Assembly: GCF_025399195.1 (NCBI RefSeq)
Contig: NW_026252104.1
Span: 1-64,000 of the forward strand
DNA length: 64,000 nucleotides
Origin: Umbelopsis ramanniana AG
Taxonomy: Eukaryota; Mucoromycota; Umbelopsidomycetes; Umbelopsidales; Umbelopsidaceae
Direction: 5' to 3'
Both the position numbers and the translations under genes were made by a program. The notes below the pieces were generated by a model. The model searched no databases. It was not told the origin of the DNA and worked only from the letters and a program-made list of their open reading frames with translations. Of the stretch, positions 34,210 through 45,467 are shown in pieces (the stretch's first letter is position 1; the number at the start of each line of letters is the position of its first letter).

Positions 34210-35592
34210 TCATCGCGTCTTGATTTGCAAAAACAATTTCACTGGTCGCTTCAGAGCCCTTTCAATTTGTACTCGAGCGCTCTTGAGCACGCTGTTAATC
34301 ACATTTCCTCCCGCACCTTTCACAATCTTTTGCTGACTGTCGTGCTCTACCAGTATGTCCTGGTCAATTCTAAGCATTCCGTTCGGCAGCTCTGTCCAGC
34401 CAACGTTCTCTTGAGTTAGCACGTAGGGAAGGTTTCCATAGAGTCTTTGAAAGAACTCTGCCCTTATGATATCCTCGACTCGCTTGATATCTGGCATTTC
34501 AGACGTCTGATTTGCAGGAAAAATCCAGTCTTGACTTTTCGTCAATGTTTGTAGCTTGTTCTATGGTAAAGGAGCGTCAGTGACAATGTTTGTTGTACCA
34601 TCATATACGATATGACATACCCCAAGTTGCTGCAAGTCGTCCTCTTTGAAACATGAAATGTACATTGTTGATTCAAAGTGTGGATATCTAGTTTGCAGCT
34701 CAGTGGCCATGTCTTTCAAAGCTTCCATATCAGTAATGAGATCAACCTAATTGAATAAGAGTTAGATTTCGTTGAAATAGATACATCAATGTTTCGATAC
34801 CAACCTTGTTCAATATCAGTGTTGCCGGTATACTAAATTCCTCCAATCTTTCGAACAAGTAATCTTCTGCATTTTGCGCTTTACCGGAGATAGCTTTGGC
34901 AGCATCGACAACAACTAACACTATATATGTCCACGTCAGTAAGCGGATTGTTTCCGTTATGCCACATATGGCGAAATCTAAATAAACCTACAGTGATCAG
35001 CCTCTATTAAGGACTGCCATGATGCATTGACCAGATTACGGTTCATCTTGGATTGATTGCGACCATATATGATACCAGGAGTATCCAGAAACACAACTTG
35101 ATAATTATCCTTTGTCCACGATGCTAATATGCGTTCTCTTGTGGTATGAGCCCTGGCCGATACAACTGAAATATTTTCTCCAATCAGACTATTGATTATT
35201 GTGGATTTTCCAGCGTTGGCAGCACCTAACAGTGCCACTTTACATAGCCGTGGATTATCCGGTTGCTGAAATGATGCAGGCACTTTGACCATACGTTCGG
35301 TGGGACTGATTGGATGTCTAATGGTCAAGTTGACGGGTTTTTCCGGTTTTCTTTCAGTTTCCTTTCGATTTTTCTTTGGTTCCTCCTTCTGCCCTCGATG
35401 TGTCGCTGCTGGGAGCAAGCCCGCTTCTCGCTTTGCACGATTCATTATGGAATAGCTTCTGTTCTGGGAAGTCGCAAATTGAACAGTTTTTGATGGACGA
35501 ATCCTCAAGCTATGACTAAGTTTGGCCGAGCAAGGTATATCTTGCAAAAGCATTCGTGCATAGGTTGCCATTCGGGCTGCATTGACTGACAT
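34210..35592 (-). CDS. ERAL1: Era-like GTPase (ERAL1), probably mitochondrial
   Basis: Four exons (35592-34992, 34920-34805, 34746-34621, 34560-34210) encode about 397 residues. The GTPase core has G1 GAANAGKST (residues 123-131), the switch I Thr in SARAHTTRERI, G3 DTPG, and G4 NKVD, which spans an exon junction. The C-terminal half has a KH domain (EHDSQQKIVKGAGGNVINSVL) that binds the 3' end of small-subunit rRNA in Era proteins. The N-terminal 50 residues are Arg/Ser/Ala rich with no acidic cluster (ARMATYARMLLQ), fitting a mitochondrial presequence, so it should chaperone mitoribosomal small-subunit assembly. Introns are 58-71 nt. It is divergent from PEN-2 with 153 bp between ATGs. Confidence 0.94.
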
Positions 35593-35745
35593 TGGCTATT
35601 GCTGTTCCTGTCAAATGAGCTACAGAAATAAAAAATCCGACTTTTTTGCAAAATGTACAGCAGTCACTGGTGGTCGGCCGATTGGGATTTCTAAATCCCA
35701 GCTCCACGGGCCGCCTGCGTTGAGTCCATTGCAGCCTTCATCATC

Positions 35746-36116
35746 ATGCCTAGCCTCGACAAAATGTCAGGAACAGAGATCCTGTCCGTCGGAAAGAAGA
35801 TGTTTTATGGAGGATTTGCATTCTTACCTTTACTCTGGCTCGTTAATGTCATCTATTTGTGGCCAACACTCAAGAGAACAGATGTTCCAGCTCAACTTCG
35901 AAGATGTAATACTGCCGTTTCCTTTCTCTCTGGGCCAAAAATAAGCCAGATACTAACAGATTCTTTATACCCTTTCCAGATCTTATATACTCCATTTTAG
36001 GCTGCTTGGCATGGTTTATCATTACAACGACTTGGTATGCTTTGTTCGTCAACAAGCGGGTAACCTGGGGTGCAACTGCAGACCGTATCACCGTCGTCAT
36101 ACCTAAAGGTGTATAA
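35746..36116 (+). CDS. PEN2: PEN-2 homologue, gamma-secretase subunit
   Basis: Two exons (35746-35905, 35980-36116) join to 98 residues; human PEN-2 has 101. PEN-2 hallmarks: KMFYGGFAFLPLLWLVNVIYLW (GGFAFLP-x-LWLVN), a second hydrophobic helix LIYSILGCLAWFIITTTWYALF, and the C-terminal WGATADRITVVIPKG matching the WGA..D.....IP.G tail that binds presenilin. The intron (74 nt) has a perfect TACTAAC branch point at 35951. PEN-2 completes and activates gamma-secretase with presenilin, nicastrin and Aph-1; none of those is in this window. An internal ATG at 35764 is a possible alternative start. Confidence 0.9.
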
Positions 36117-36330
36117 ACCTCATTACGAAAGTCATAAACTACCGAAATTATTCATGTTTGCGTAGCTCACTTATACCCTCACATTGACATACACATCGCC
36201 AATAATTGATACCCAAGCATTTCTCTACACTGCTCTACAAAAAAGTAATATTTGATAATTTTTATTTTTTTATGACAAGGTTTTTGTTCTTTTTAGACAA
36301 ATAAAATAATGGACAATGGAATACAAGTAT

Positions 36331-37681
36331 TTAGTGGGCAAGGATGTAAGGCTTGCGATCTTCTTCGCTAGGAGCCTCGGGTTCCTTAGCGCTAGCTAAG
36401 TTGCATTGATGGTAAATACGCTTGTCATCATCACGCAGGCTACCAACAACGCTGTGAAGAACACCTCGGTTGTGGAAAATGACCATATCGCCATCCTCCC
36501 ATTCGTGAGCCAATATATTTTCTGGGTTGATTGCAGGACGCTGGATCTGATAAAGAAGTTCGCGAACCTTGTTCAGATCACCCACAGGCTTGCCATCTAT
36601 GATTAGATCCTCAACAGCACATGGGTGAACTTGGAGGTGGATCTTGCCAGTGACAGGGTTCTTCCAAAGCATGGGGTAGATCTTGATAGCCTCTTCTTTA
36701 ATTGGAGGGAGCTCTTCCTTGGGAAGCTCTCTACCTTCCGAAACAATGCCTAATCCAGTAGAGTGTGCTCTTGCCTTAGAGATCCAAAGATATGGATGGG
36801 CAGCATACTTGACTTGAGTGCGAAATGCGAGGTCCTTCATCTCAGGTGAAAGGATATCAAAAGCATGTGCACCAGATATGACTAATCGTATGAGATAACA
36901 ACACTTAGCCAGAACCAAACTAATTTCTTACGCAAATCTTCAAAGTGTTACTTACAGGCAGTAGTACCAAGTTGCACGTCCATGCTCTGATCACTTCCAT
37001 CATCATAAACAACCAGCTCTCTGCGGTGTTCCTATAACGTAACAAAGGTGCATATCACATCAGCATACTATAATCTCAGTCAAATCACAATACCACCAAA
37101 ACTTACGGGTGTCTGAACGGCAAACAATGTCGTAATAAGAGGTGGGTTGAGCTCATAAAGTGCAGCATCCATATGCCATCGGTAGAATCTGGTCTTGCCA
37201 GCCTTTTCGTCCTCCTCCGACAACTGAGTTTGGTGGAAGCTTCTATGGCTGGGATGGTTAAGCTTACGTTCCTCGATACCATGATGGTTGTGAACAGTAC
37301 CATGACCAAGTAGCTGCACTTGGGGTACACCGGGGAGAGGAGAAAGGTCTCTAGCAATGACACTTTTCTTAGACTGGTGAGAAGTGCCGTGGCCATACGT
37401 GTCAACTTCCGGGTCGAATCTCTTGGTCAGCTTGTACTGAGTCTCAGGAGAAACGTGGCTTTGGTTACGGATGACTAGGACTTGGTGTGTGTAGACAGCC
37501 TTTTCAATTTCCTTGAACTGTTCCTCTGTTGTGATAACGGTTAGTATTGGGCATGCATAAACACGAGTTCATCCGCTGCTGCTAGCTTACCAGTGAGGTT
37601 CTCAAGGTCACAGCCGACGAGTTCCACACCGAAATCAACGCCTGTTTGTGAAGCGGGCAACTGTATGTTACGAAACTGCAT
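36331..37681 (-). CDS. xanA: XanA-like xanthine dioxygenase (Fe(II)/2-oxoglutarate-dependent, TauD family)
   Basis: Four exons (37681-37591, 37525-37107, 37031-36956, 36881-36331) encode about 378 residues. The iron facial triad is visible: HxD in RFYRWHMDAALYE and the distal His in FHNRGVLHS, followed by the 2-oxoglutarate-binding Arg region (DDKRIYHQC). LGTTAFISG, HPYLWISKARAHSTGLGIVSEGRELP and YPMLWKNPVTGK are features I associate with fungal XanA, which converts xanthine to uric acid without molybdenum. It could instead be another TauD-family enzyme such as a sulfonate dioxygenase, though the xanthine assignment fits better. XanA genes are nitrogen-regulated in Aspergillus, and the GATA factor lies 2.9 kb away. 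Confidence 0.86.
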
Positions 37682-40570
37682 ATTTGTATAAGTGAGTTAA
37701 AAGGTAAAAGGAGTAGTGGAAAGTATCAAACCAGCTGCGTCAAGGGTGGAAAAAAAGGCGCTTTTTATAATTGGGAAGTGCTATAAAGTTGGCGTTAAAA
37801 CGGACGTGTTTATACCGCTGAACATAGGGGATACGCTTCATTTGTAGCTCCGCTATCCAATAATGTGAAAATCTACAGCATTTGTCCTCCACAGGGACTC
37901 TATCAACGCTGTCTAAAAATGGTTTAATCTCAGTGAGGATCCAATGGTAGAGGTGAGATTACAAGTAACACCGCGGGGGGCATTCGAGGGTATAATTTTC
38001 AGCCACCAGCCAGTGATTGTCTAGTGGGCACTCATTTTTCACAAGTTTTTTCATCATGGCAAGGGTGATAATCCAGTTACTATGAGTTACCAATCCTCAT
38101 CCTTTTTTAGTATTGAATCGTGAGAAACCCGGCATTGGCCAAGCAAATCTCATTAAAGCAACTTGTGTCGCCACTACTTCGCCATTGAAGCATTATAGAG
38201 AGAGAAATGGGTATGTAAACCACTAAAGCAGGATTTTTTTTTTGGAAAACTAGCGACGTTGAGTTAGATTTTTCAATATCTCTGACGCGGACAAAGTCGG
38301 TTGAGGTAGACTGTTGAGAAGACGACATAAGATTTCTGGCCTTTGATGGCCATTCCTGATTGGCTAGAACTGATTTATAAAACTATAAAGGGATCCCATA
38401 TAAAGAAATCCCATGATACTACACGTGAGCCATAAACGTCTCACGATGCAACGGTCAAAGGAAATCCAGATATGCATTCGGGTTTGTTAGAATGCATTGC
38501 AACGTAAACTGATACTTTTCATAAATATGGAGCCACTGCATTGTAAGAGACTATTGAATTGTATGGGCATATGCTTTTTTTTGCTTCAGACCCCAATTGA
38601 TATATATCATGGGGACAGGCAATTTCAATCGCCACTCGGAACAAGGCTTCAAAAATGATGGTTGGTGTAAAGAGCGAATCCACACGATTTCTTTCATGGA
38701 TCAGAGAATATGAAGACACCATTATGCATTTCGTCTTGAAAGAATTCTTCAATGCCGTTTCTTTAGCTTATCGCGCGCTACAAAGACTGCGCTCTTGAAC
38801 TCATTCAATGTCCTTAAAGTGTATAACCGGCTGTATATGGCAAGTTAAAGGAAATTATATAGTCTGCCTGCTGTTATTTGCGATACACTCACCTAAACAG
38901 CCGATGACATAAATGTCATAACATAACGTATACTACAATATCCGTAACGGATGATTGTAGACCCATGCATTCGAATTTGTCTTCTTATTCAAACGCTTCC
39001 AGGTTAAATACTGATGTCGAATAACGCTGTAGAAAGCAGTCGCTCATTCGATTTTCAGGCTCGTAGACCAAAGTATGCCCTTCGTAAGATTCCGTCGATT
39101 CAGCACGTGGAAGATCAGTAGCAACAGGTCGGACTGGAGTACACAAATCAGCGAATGAAGAACATAAATACCACAGTAGACTGTTGCTTACCACTTGTAC
39201 ATTCCTCAAAATACCTCCCATCAGGGTATGATTGAAGCATGCATTATCTATAATATTATCATTTGAGTGCAGCATCAAATCAAAGTATATGCAAGATGAC
39301 TTCAGTCTAACACGTTCGTTTATTTGACGTTACGACCTATAATGTTCTGCTTCCATGGAAAGAAGGCAAAAAGAAGGATACGGGTTGTTTATTGTTATTA
39401 TTTATTTACTCAACAAAATTTTCCATAGCCTGTGATTTTTAGCCAGGTACCTGTTTTTTAATGTCTTGTGCATCCTATCGTAGCAGTAATGCGGAATAGA
39501 GTAAACTTATGACAAAATGTTTTATAGTCAGTCGGGTAAGCTGTCCAATTTGATGTAAGGCAAAAAAGTAATCTTCTATTTTTGGGTAGATGGCGCTGAA
39601 GGCTTTTCCAGGACCATGCTGGAGAAGGTCGTAGTCTGGAAAGGCTGCAGTGAGCACAGACAATGGCAAATGATATCAAGTTTGTAAAGGAACGGGAAAA
39701 ATCAACAGAGGTTTGTTCATGGGACATAACATAAATTGGCTACTGTAGTAACAGGTAGTGTTTTAGGTGAAGCTGATGGTCCCTCGGTCGGAACACAATT
39801 TCAGCGATCACTGACGCACCGCCCCCATGCGTGGTACGGTCATTGGGAACTGATAGGCTTTGCGGGGGTGGAACCCAAGCGGATAAGTCGAAACGGGACA
39901 AATTCACCGAACAGTGTTCACATAGCTCATTCCCGTTGACTTTCTCTCTAGAAGAATACCCAATTCTCTCACAGAATGACTTCTCTCATTCACAAGATGA
40001 TGCAATTGTATTGGCAAGACAAGAGCAAAATGCGGAAAAGAAATTTGGAGGCGTGTGGGAAAGTGCTCCCATATATGGTCAGAGATAACAAAATAACATT
40101 TTAGAGACACGCACTGACAATGAAAGGTGGTGATTTTTCTATCAGTGACTATGGTTCATTATAATTTATATTCTATGTAGCCCAACTTGAAACAATTCCT
40201 CCACACTAGGAGGTGGGGGTTGAAGTGGGGTAGCGAACATAAATGAGATCAACCATGAGCTAAATGAAATACCACACAGGGTGTTAGACTTTGAATAACA
40301 GGGACTTTAGTAATAAGTTTGATTACTTGCACATGAGAACTCTTAAAAGTGAAAAAAAAGGGACACGACACTACGGATAGGCCCATAGTCCACGTTTCCG
40401 TATCAAGCCGAAATCAGCCCTTACACACATTTTTCATGCCAAACGCCAGCTTCTCTACGCTTTTATTTTCCAAAACCCTCTGCTTCCTCCTTTTTGTCCT
40501 TTATATTATATAAAAAGGATTGAGCCTCCAATTTTCTTATTTCTCTCTTTGCTTCTTTCTTATTTACTTT
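37682..40570. other. Gene-poor 2.9 kb region
   Basis: This is the longest stretch without a confident gene. A minus-strand frame at 38107-38328 begins MSSSQQSTSTDFVRVRDIE but runs into an A10 tract and then unlikely sequence. A minus-strand exon-like piece lies at 39475-39650 (FPDYDLLQHGPGKAFSAIYPK). Another at 38985-39140 ends in an acidic/aromatic tail. None could be assembled. TGATAA, a possible GATA-factor site, occurs near 38065 upstream of xanA. The right end is the promoter of the GATA factor. Confidence 0.4.
40507..40516 (+). promoter_or_regulatory. Probable TATA box of the GATA factor gene
   Basis: TATATAAAAA lies 55 bases upstream of the ATG at 40571, followed by a pyrimidine-rich CT stretch typical of fungal transcription start regions. 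Position and sequence support it; no expression evidence. Confidence 0.5.
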
Positions 40571-42940
40571 ATGGAACACTTGCTGTCCGAATCACTATTT
40601 CCCACAAAGCGGTCAAGCAATAAGTCCCAAGATTCTGAGACGACGTCCATCGACTCAAAAAACGACAGTAAAAAAGACCCACTGTCCTCTCAAATATGGA
40701 GACTTTATACTAAAGCTAAAGACAATCTACCAAATGGAAGTCGATTGGAGAACATGACATGGCGAATGATGGCAATGACTTTGAACAAGCGGAGAAACTC
40801 CAACGGTATGCAAATTGATCAACAGTCTCCTACACCCGCTGCCACCACCGCTACCATCACATCGTCTCCTCAGAACCTTTATTTGCCCTCTGACCAATCT
40901 GCAGTTGAATTTGCGAAACAAACAATGCCCATAGAAAAGGCTATGATAAGCTCAACGGGGTATCGCTCATATGAAAATATCAACTTGTCGGAATCAAGCA
41001 GAGCGCAACAACCGTACAATCGAACGTTTTCAATGATGGATTCAAGGGTAAGTAAAAGATGTCTGTCTTTTATATACATTCTCTCTTTCTTTCTTTTTGG
41101 ACTGCTTTATAATGCACCACATCACCCCTTCTTCGTCATTTTTTACCCGCATTTCACCATAATGTTCTAATCCCGATCGTACCCTATCTTCACCCTACAG
41201 GTAGAACAGGCTCCCCTCACATTTTCTTCTTCTAATATGCTGGATTCAGCTTCTCAATATGATGTGGATCCTTCGTCTATGACTCCAACAGGATCTCTTG
41301 ACAGCGTTGGAAGCTATATGACAGCTTACAGTTCCAGTGCGACTACCGACCCTTTGGATTTCAAAGGCTTTGGTTACGCACTTGAAAGCCAATACTCTCC
41401 ACAATTTGCCATGTACGCATTGCCACATCAACTTCCTACGCCAGATGAGGTTGAGTGTGATTCAAACGATGGTATTTTCCAGCCTATGGACATTGAGCCT
41501 GATCAAACCACGGTCACATCTTCAGCATACAGCGTTTCAATTCCAGCTACTTCATACGAAAGCAGTGGTTCATTGCTCTCAAGTGCTCAACTAGACGGCT
41601 CCAGCACCCCTTTAATGTTTTCTCAGTATGCACCTTTATACTTTCCTCAGCAGACTTCAACTCAAAATTATCTGTTTTTGAACACTAGAAATCAACAAAC
41701 GTATTCTAACATGGCGACAGGTAACACGACTGCGGCCAGTACAATGGATGCGTCACAGTTACACGTCGACCCATTGCAGGTACTGAACAGACGCCCTTCG
41801 TCCACTGCCACCATGAACCCCTTACAATCATCTATCATCCCGTCGTATACACAAAACGAACCCCGTGGTCAAAGCATGTGGATCACCACTGCTGCATCAC
41901 ATTCTCCGAATTTATCACCCTCATCTACACCTACCGTTGCTGAACCACAGCAAAACCTTGATACAACCAATTTCTCTGAGCATGAAGAAGAAAGTGTAAA
42001 AAGCGATTACGATGATTCTTTTGACGAGGATGATGATGAAGAAGAAGAAGATGCACAGAGTTTTACAGATGATTTGAGCAACACTGAAGATGATCCAACC
42101 TATGATGAAGGCAGCCCAAGTAAAACTAGACGAAAAAATAAGAAGCAATCCAGTCGCAGACCATCGTCAGCTGCATCTTCCAAAGGTCCCAGTCCAAGTT
42201 CATCCACATCGACTGGTTCCAATAGTAATCAGCCTAATTTCGTTCGAGGAGAGGTTCGGTGTACAAATTGTGCAACGACTACTACACCACTATGGCGACG
42301 CAATCCAGAGGGACAGCCATTATGCAATGCTTGCGGTTTATTTTTAAAGCTACATGGTGTTGTACGACCGCTTAGTCTTAAAACCGATGTCATCAAGAAG
42401 CGAAACAGAGGTGTCAATGGCTCTCTGGGACCAAGTGGCTCAACGTCTACCAAAAGTAGATCCCAGGCTTTGCAAAGTAGCTCACGCAAAGGGCTACCAA
42501 TCGGAGTGTCTCCCAACACACAAGCTGGGTCCCATCGGGTGGGTGCCCCCAACACGCATCCGCGCGTTTCCACTGTAGAAAGCCCCACCTTCAGCTCAAT
42601 GTCCCCCCTCACCTCCAGTTCTTCCCGGTCAGTCCCCAAACGACTGCGGAGGCTTTCCTCTAGTGGTGGTGTCAAGCCCCCAACCTATACAACTCAGTCT
42701 CCTAAATTAACAGCAGTTAAAAAGAGGCATTCAACAGGCGGCGATCTTGCCCATCACCAGACCCACCATTATCCCATCAATCTGAGTGACAAATACTCTG
42801 CAGTCAGCTCGGTTCCTCTCTATCCTGCGCGCCACGCCGCTGATAACCTGACTTCACGAGAATATGACGTTGGTATTGATAGCAATCCTGTGGTAACCCC
42901 TACGGCTGTGACTTCAGGGCCCAGCCATGCTTGGGCATAA
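40571..42940 (+). CDS. areA: AreA/NIT2-type GATA transcription factor
   Basis: Two exons (40571-41047, 41201-42940) encode about 738 residues. The N-terminal AreA signature [33 protein letters not shown] is near residues 35-75. A single GATA zinc finger has C512-x2-C515-x17-C533-x2-C536 with [18 protein letters not shown], followed by the basic tail [22 protein letters not shown]. An acidic Asp/Glu cluster (about residues 415-440) may be an activation domain. AreA/NIT2 activates genes for secondary nitrogen sources. The C-terminus ends SGPSHAWA and I do not see the short conserved C-terminal helix that binds Nmr in ascomycetes. The 153-nt intron keeps frame exactly. Confidence 0.94.
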
Positions 42941-43405
42941 CTTCTGTGTCGTGCTCAACTATCATGTAACTTTATGCATTTCCCTTTTTTTTTTTTTTCT
43001 TTGCCGTCTTCTTTCTTACATTATACTTCCCCCTTCTGCTGTCCCCTACCTCAACCACCGCCTTGTAAATATGGCCTTAAACGCCTCTCGCCTTTCTCTA
43101 TAATCCTCTTCACATTGCGAATTTTCCTTTTTTTTTTTCCTTTTCTCAAATACAAAAGAAAGGTTATGACCTCCGCCTTCGTTGCAATTGGAAACTCTCA
43201 AGTATGAAAAATTTAGTAATGCTTGCTACATGTCTCTCAGGTCAATTTTTTAAATTTTTTTTTTTAAAAATTGATGTGTGTAATTTATTGGTATACGGAG
43301 AGTTTTTTTAATCTTGAACTGTATGGTGGATGATATCACATTTTCGAAATGGTCGGTTGGCATGCAGTCCAATCAATAAATAATTTCTACAGCGAGAAAA
43401 GTATA
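42941..43405. other. Convergent 3' region
   Basis: This T-rich stretch with several T runs lies between the stop codons of the GATA factor and chitinase genes. It holds the 3' UTRs of both genes. Confidence 0.55.
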
Positions 43406-45467
43406 CTAATACTTGAAGTTGATGGTGGATGGGTCAACACCAACGAAGACACCAGTAGCAGACTTCTTGCCGCTGATGCTGACGACAACGGATTCACTCT
43501 GGACAGGAACCTTCTTGCGGTTGGCCTTGATGGTAACGGTAGTACCGCTTTGAGAAACTGTTCCGACGTTGCTAGAAGAAACAGTTTGGCCCTTAGCCAA
43601 AGTGAAGGTAAGAGTCCAGTTGTTACCGATGGGCTTAGTACCCTGGGCATGAACGTTGAAGAGAGCAGAGAAGGTAGTGGCATCAGATCCAGCAGCTCCG
43701 ACAGAGAAGCTAACAATGGCAGCCTTGCTCTTGGTGTCAGGAATGCCTGCACTGGAGTCGGTGCTGGCAAAGAGACTGGCGGCGTTGCTAGTAGCAGGGC
43801 AGATTTGAGTGTGACCGGCAGCATAGTCACAGTAGACAGATCCACCGGTGCTATCCATTTGGCAGATCAAACCAGATGGGCAAGCTTGGACAACCCACTT
43901 GCCGTTAGAGCATTGGGCATATGAGGTGCCAGCGCAACCGTATGCAGTGGTGCAAGCAGCACCGTTAACGGGGCAGGCTCCAGTGGAGGTAGGTGAGGCA
44001 GAAGTGGTGGTAGTGGTGGTGGTGGTGGTGGTGGTCTTAGTAGTAGCAGTACCAGTAGCCTTGGTAGTGGTAGTAGTAGCCTTGGTAGTGGTAGTAGTCT
44101 TGGTAGTGGTAGTAGTGGAACCACCGGTGGAACCACTGTGCAAGTAGGCACCAACGGCACTAGCATAGTTGGGGCTTCCATCGGTATTGCCATAAGCTTG
44201 AGAAGCATCCCACATCATGACACCACCGAAAGAATTGTAGGTGGAGCGAGTAGAGGCAATGGTGGATTCGAGAGCAGCAAGGGGAACGTAACCAGAGCTG
44301 GCAGCGCTGGTGCTTCCGGGAACACCGATAAAGATACGGACATTCTTGTTAACGGAAGTTTGAGTGGCCCAAGTATCCCAAGTACCGTAGTTGAAGGATC
44401 CACCTTGAACACTGCAGTAGTTGTTGTAGAATTGCACCCAAACGAAATCGAACCAGGCAGAGTTCAAAACGGCGCCAAGGTACGCATCAGGATAGGGGCA
44501 TTGAGGAGCACCAGAGATATAGTAGCTCTTTGAGGTATCAGAGGCATAGTGAGTGCGCATCTGGGTAACAAATGCAGCATAACCAGTGGAACCACCACCT
44601 TCAATATCCAAGTCAAAACCATCGATGACAGCACTATCAAATGGACGAGTAGTGCTAGAACCAGCACCAAAGAGATTCCAAAGCTGATCAGCGAATGCAG
44701 TACCTTGAGCATCTGAGCTGAAGCCGTAGCTACCAGAGGCACCACCTTTAAATTGGAAAGAAAAACGATCAATACACTGAGGCTGAAAGTCTGATACATA
44801 AGGCTCGAATCGTTAACTTACCGAGAGACAAAAGAATCTTCTTTCCCTTAGATTGACAAGTTTGGATATCTTAAATAAATTGGAAATAAATGGTTATTAT
44901 TATTTGACAAAAGCATGCATGCATGCATGCATTATTAACGGCCAAAAGCTTGAAGTGCTACTCACCAGTACCAATCTGGGGGCAGTGCAACATGCTGGTA
45001 CCAGTGAAGGTAGTGCAGTTGTTGCTAGCGTTGGCGAAATCCAAAGCAGGCTCACTACCGGTGCTAAAGAAGACATCCAAGAAGGCAAGGACAAAAATGT
45101 CTGTGGTGCTATCGGAACAGTAAGAAGCCAGGTTCTGTCGAAGAAGAAAGAAAAAAAGAACAAAATCAGTTAAAATTTGTTACCCCACTTGTGTGATAAA
45201 AGTCATTTTCTTTTCATTTACCTTTTGCCATCCAGAAGAAGCGCCGCCGGCAGCGCCATAAGAGTTTTGACCCCTGGATAAGACATCTTTAGGTTATTAT
45301 ATGGTCTCTTTTACGATCGCCTTCCACGTTTCAGCTGGATGGATGATCACTTACCAGTACAGGACATAGTTTCCATTGCTGGTGGCAGAGAATGCGCTGG
45401 TCACGGTAGACGAAGCTAGCAATACAGCTGCCCCAAGAGTGGACTTGATAAAGTTGGAGGAGACCAT
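43406..45467 (-). CDS. GH18 class III chitinase with chitin-binding module and Thr-rich linker
   Basis: Five exons (45467-45355, 45273-45222, 45134-44966, 44869-44822, 44745-43406) encode about 573 residues. A signal peptide (VVSSNFIK-like start MVSSNFIKSTLGAAVLLASS, about 1-25) precedes a GH18 domain with NYVLYWGQNSYG, KKILLSLGGASGS and the catalytic DGFDLDIE (Glu175). A Thr/Lys linker (about 320-365) follows, then a Cys-rich CBM19-like module (CPVNGAACTTAYGCAGTSYAQC to VYCDYA), then about 115 residues of beta-rich sequence rich in Ser/Thr/Val (AIVSFSVGAAGSDATTFSALF to VDPSTINFKY) that may be another binding module. It is secreted to the wall, where it cleaves chitin during growth or separation. 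One intron contains a (GCAT)5 repeat. Confidence 0.95.
44913..44932. repeat. (GCAT)5 tetranucleotide repeat
   Basis: Five perfect GCAT units lie inside the third intron of the chitinase gene. The unit is self-complementary, so the repeat can fold as a hairpin. Confidence 0.85.

Noticed and set aside
38107-38328. Minus-strand frame starting MSSSQQSTSTDFVRVRDIE
   Set aside because: The first 25 residues look plausible, but an A10 tract and unlikely sequence follow and no splice continuation was found.
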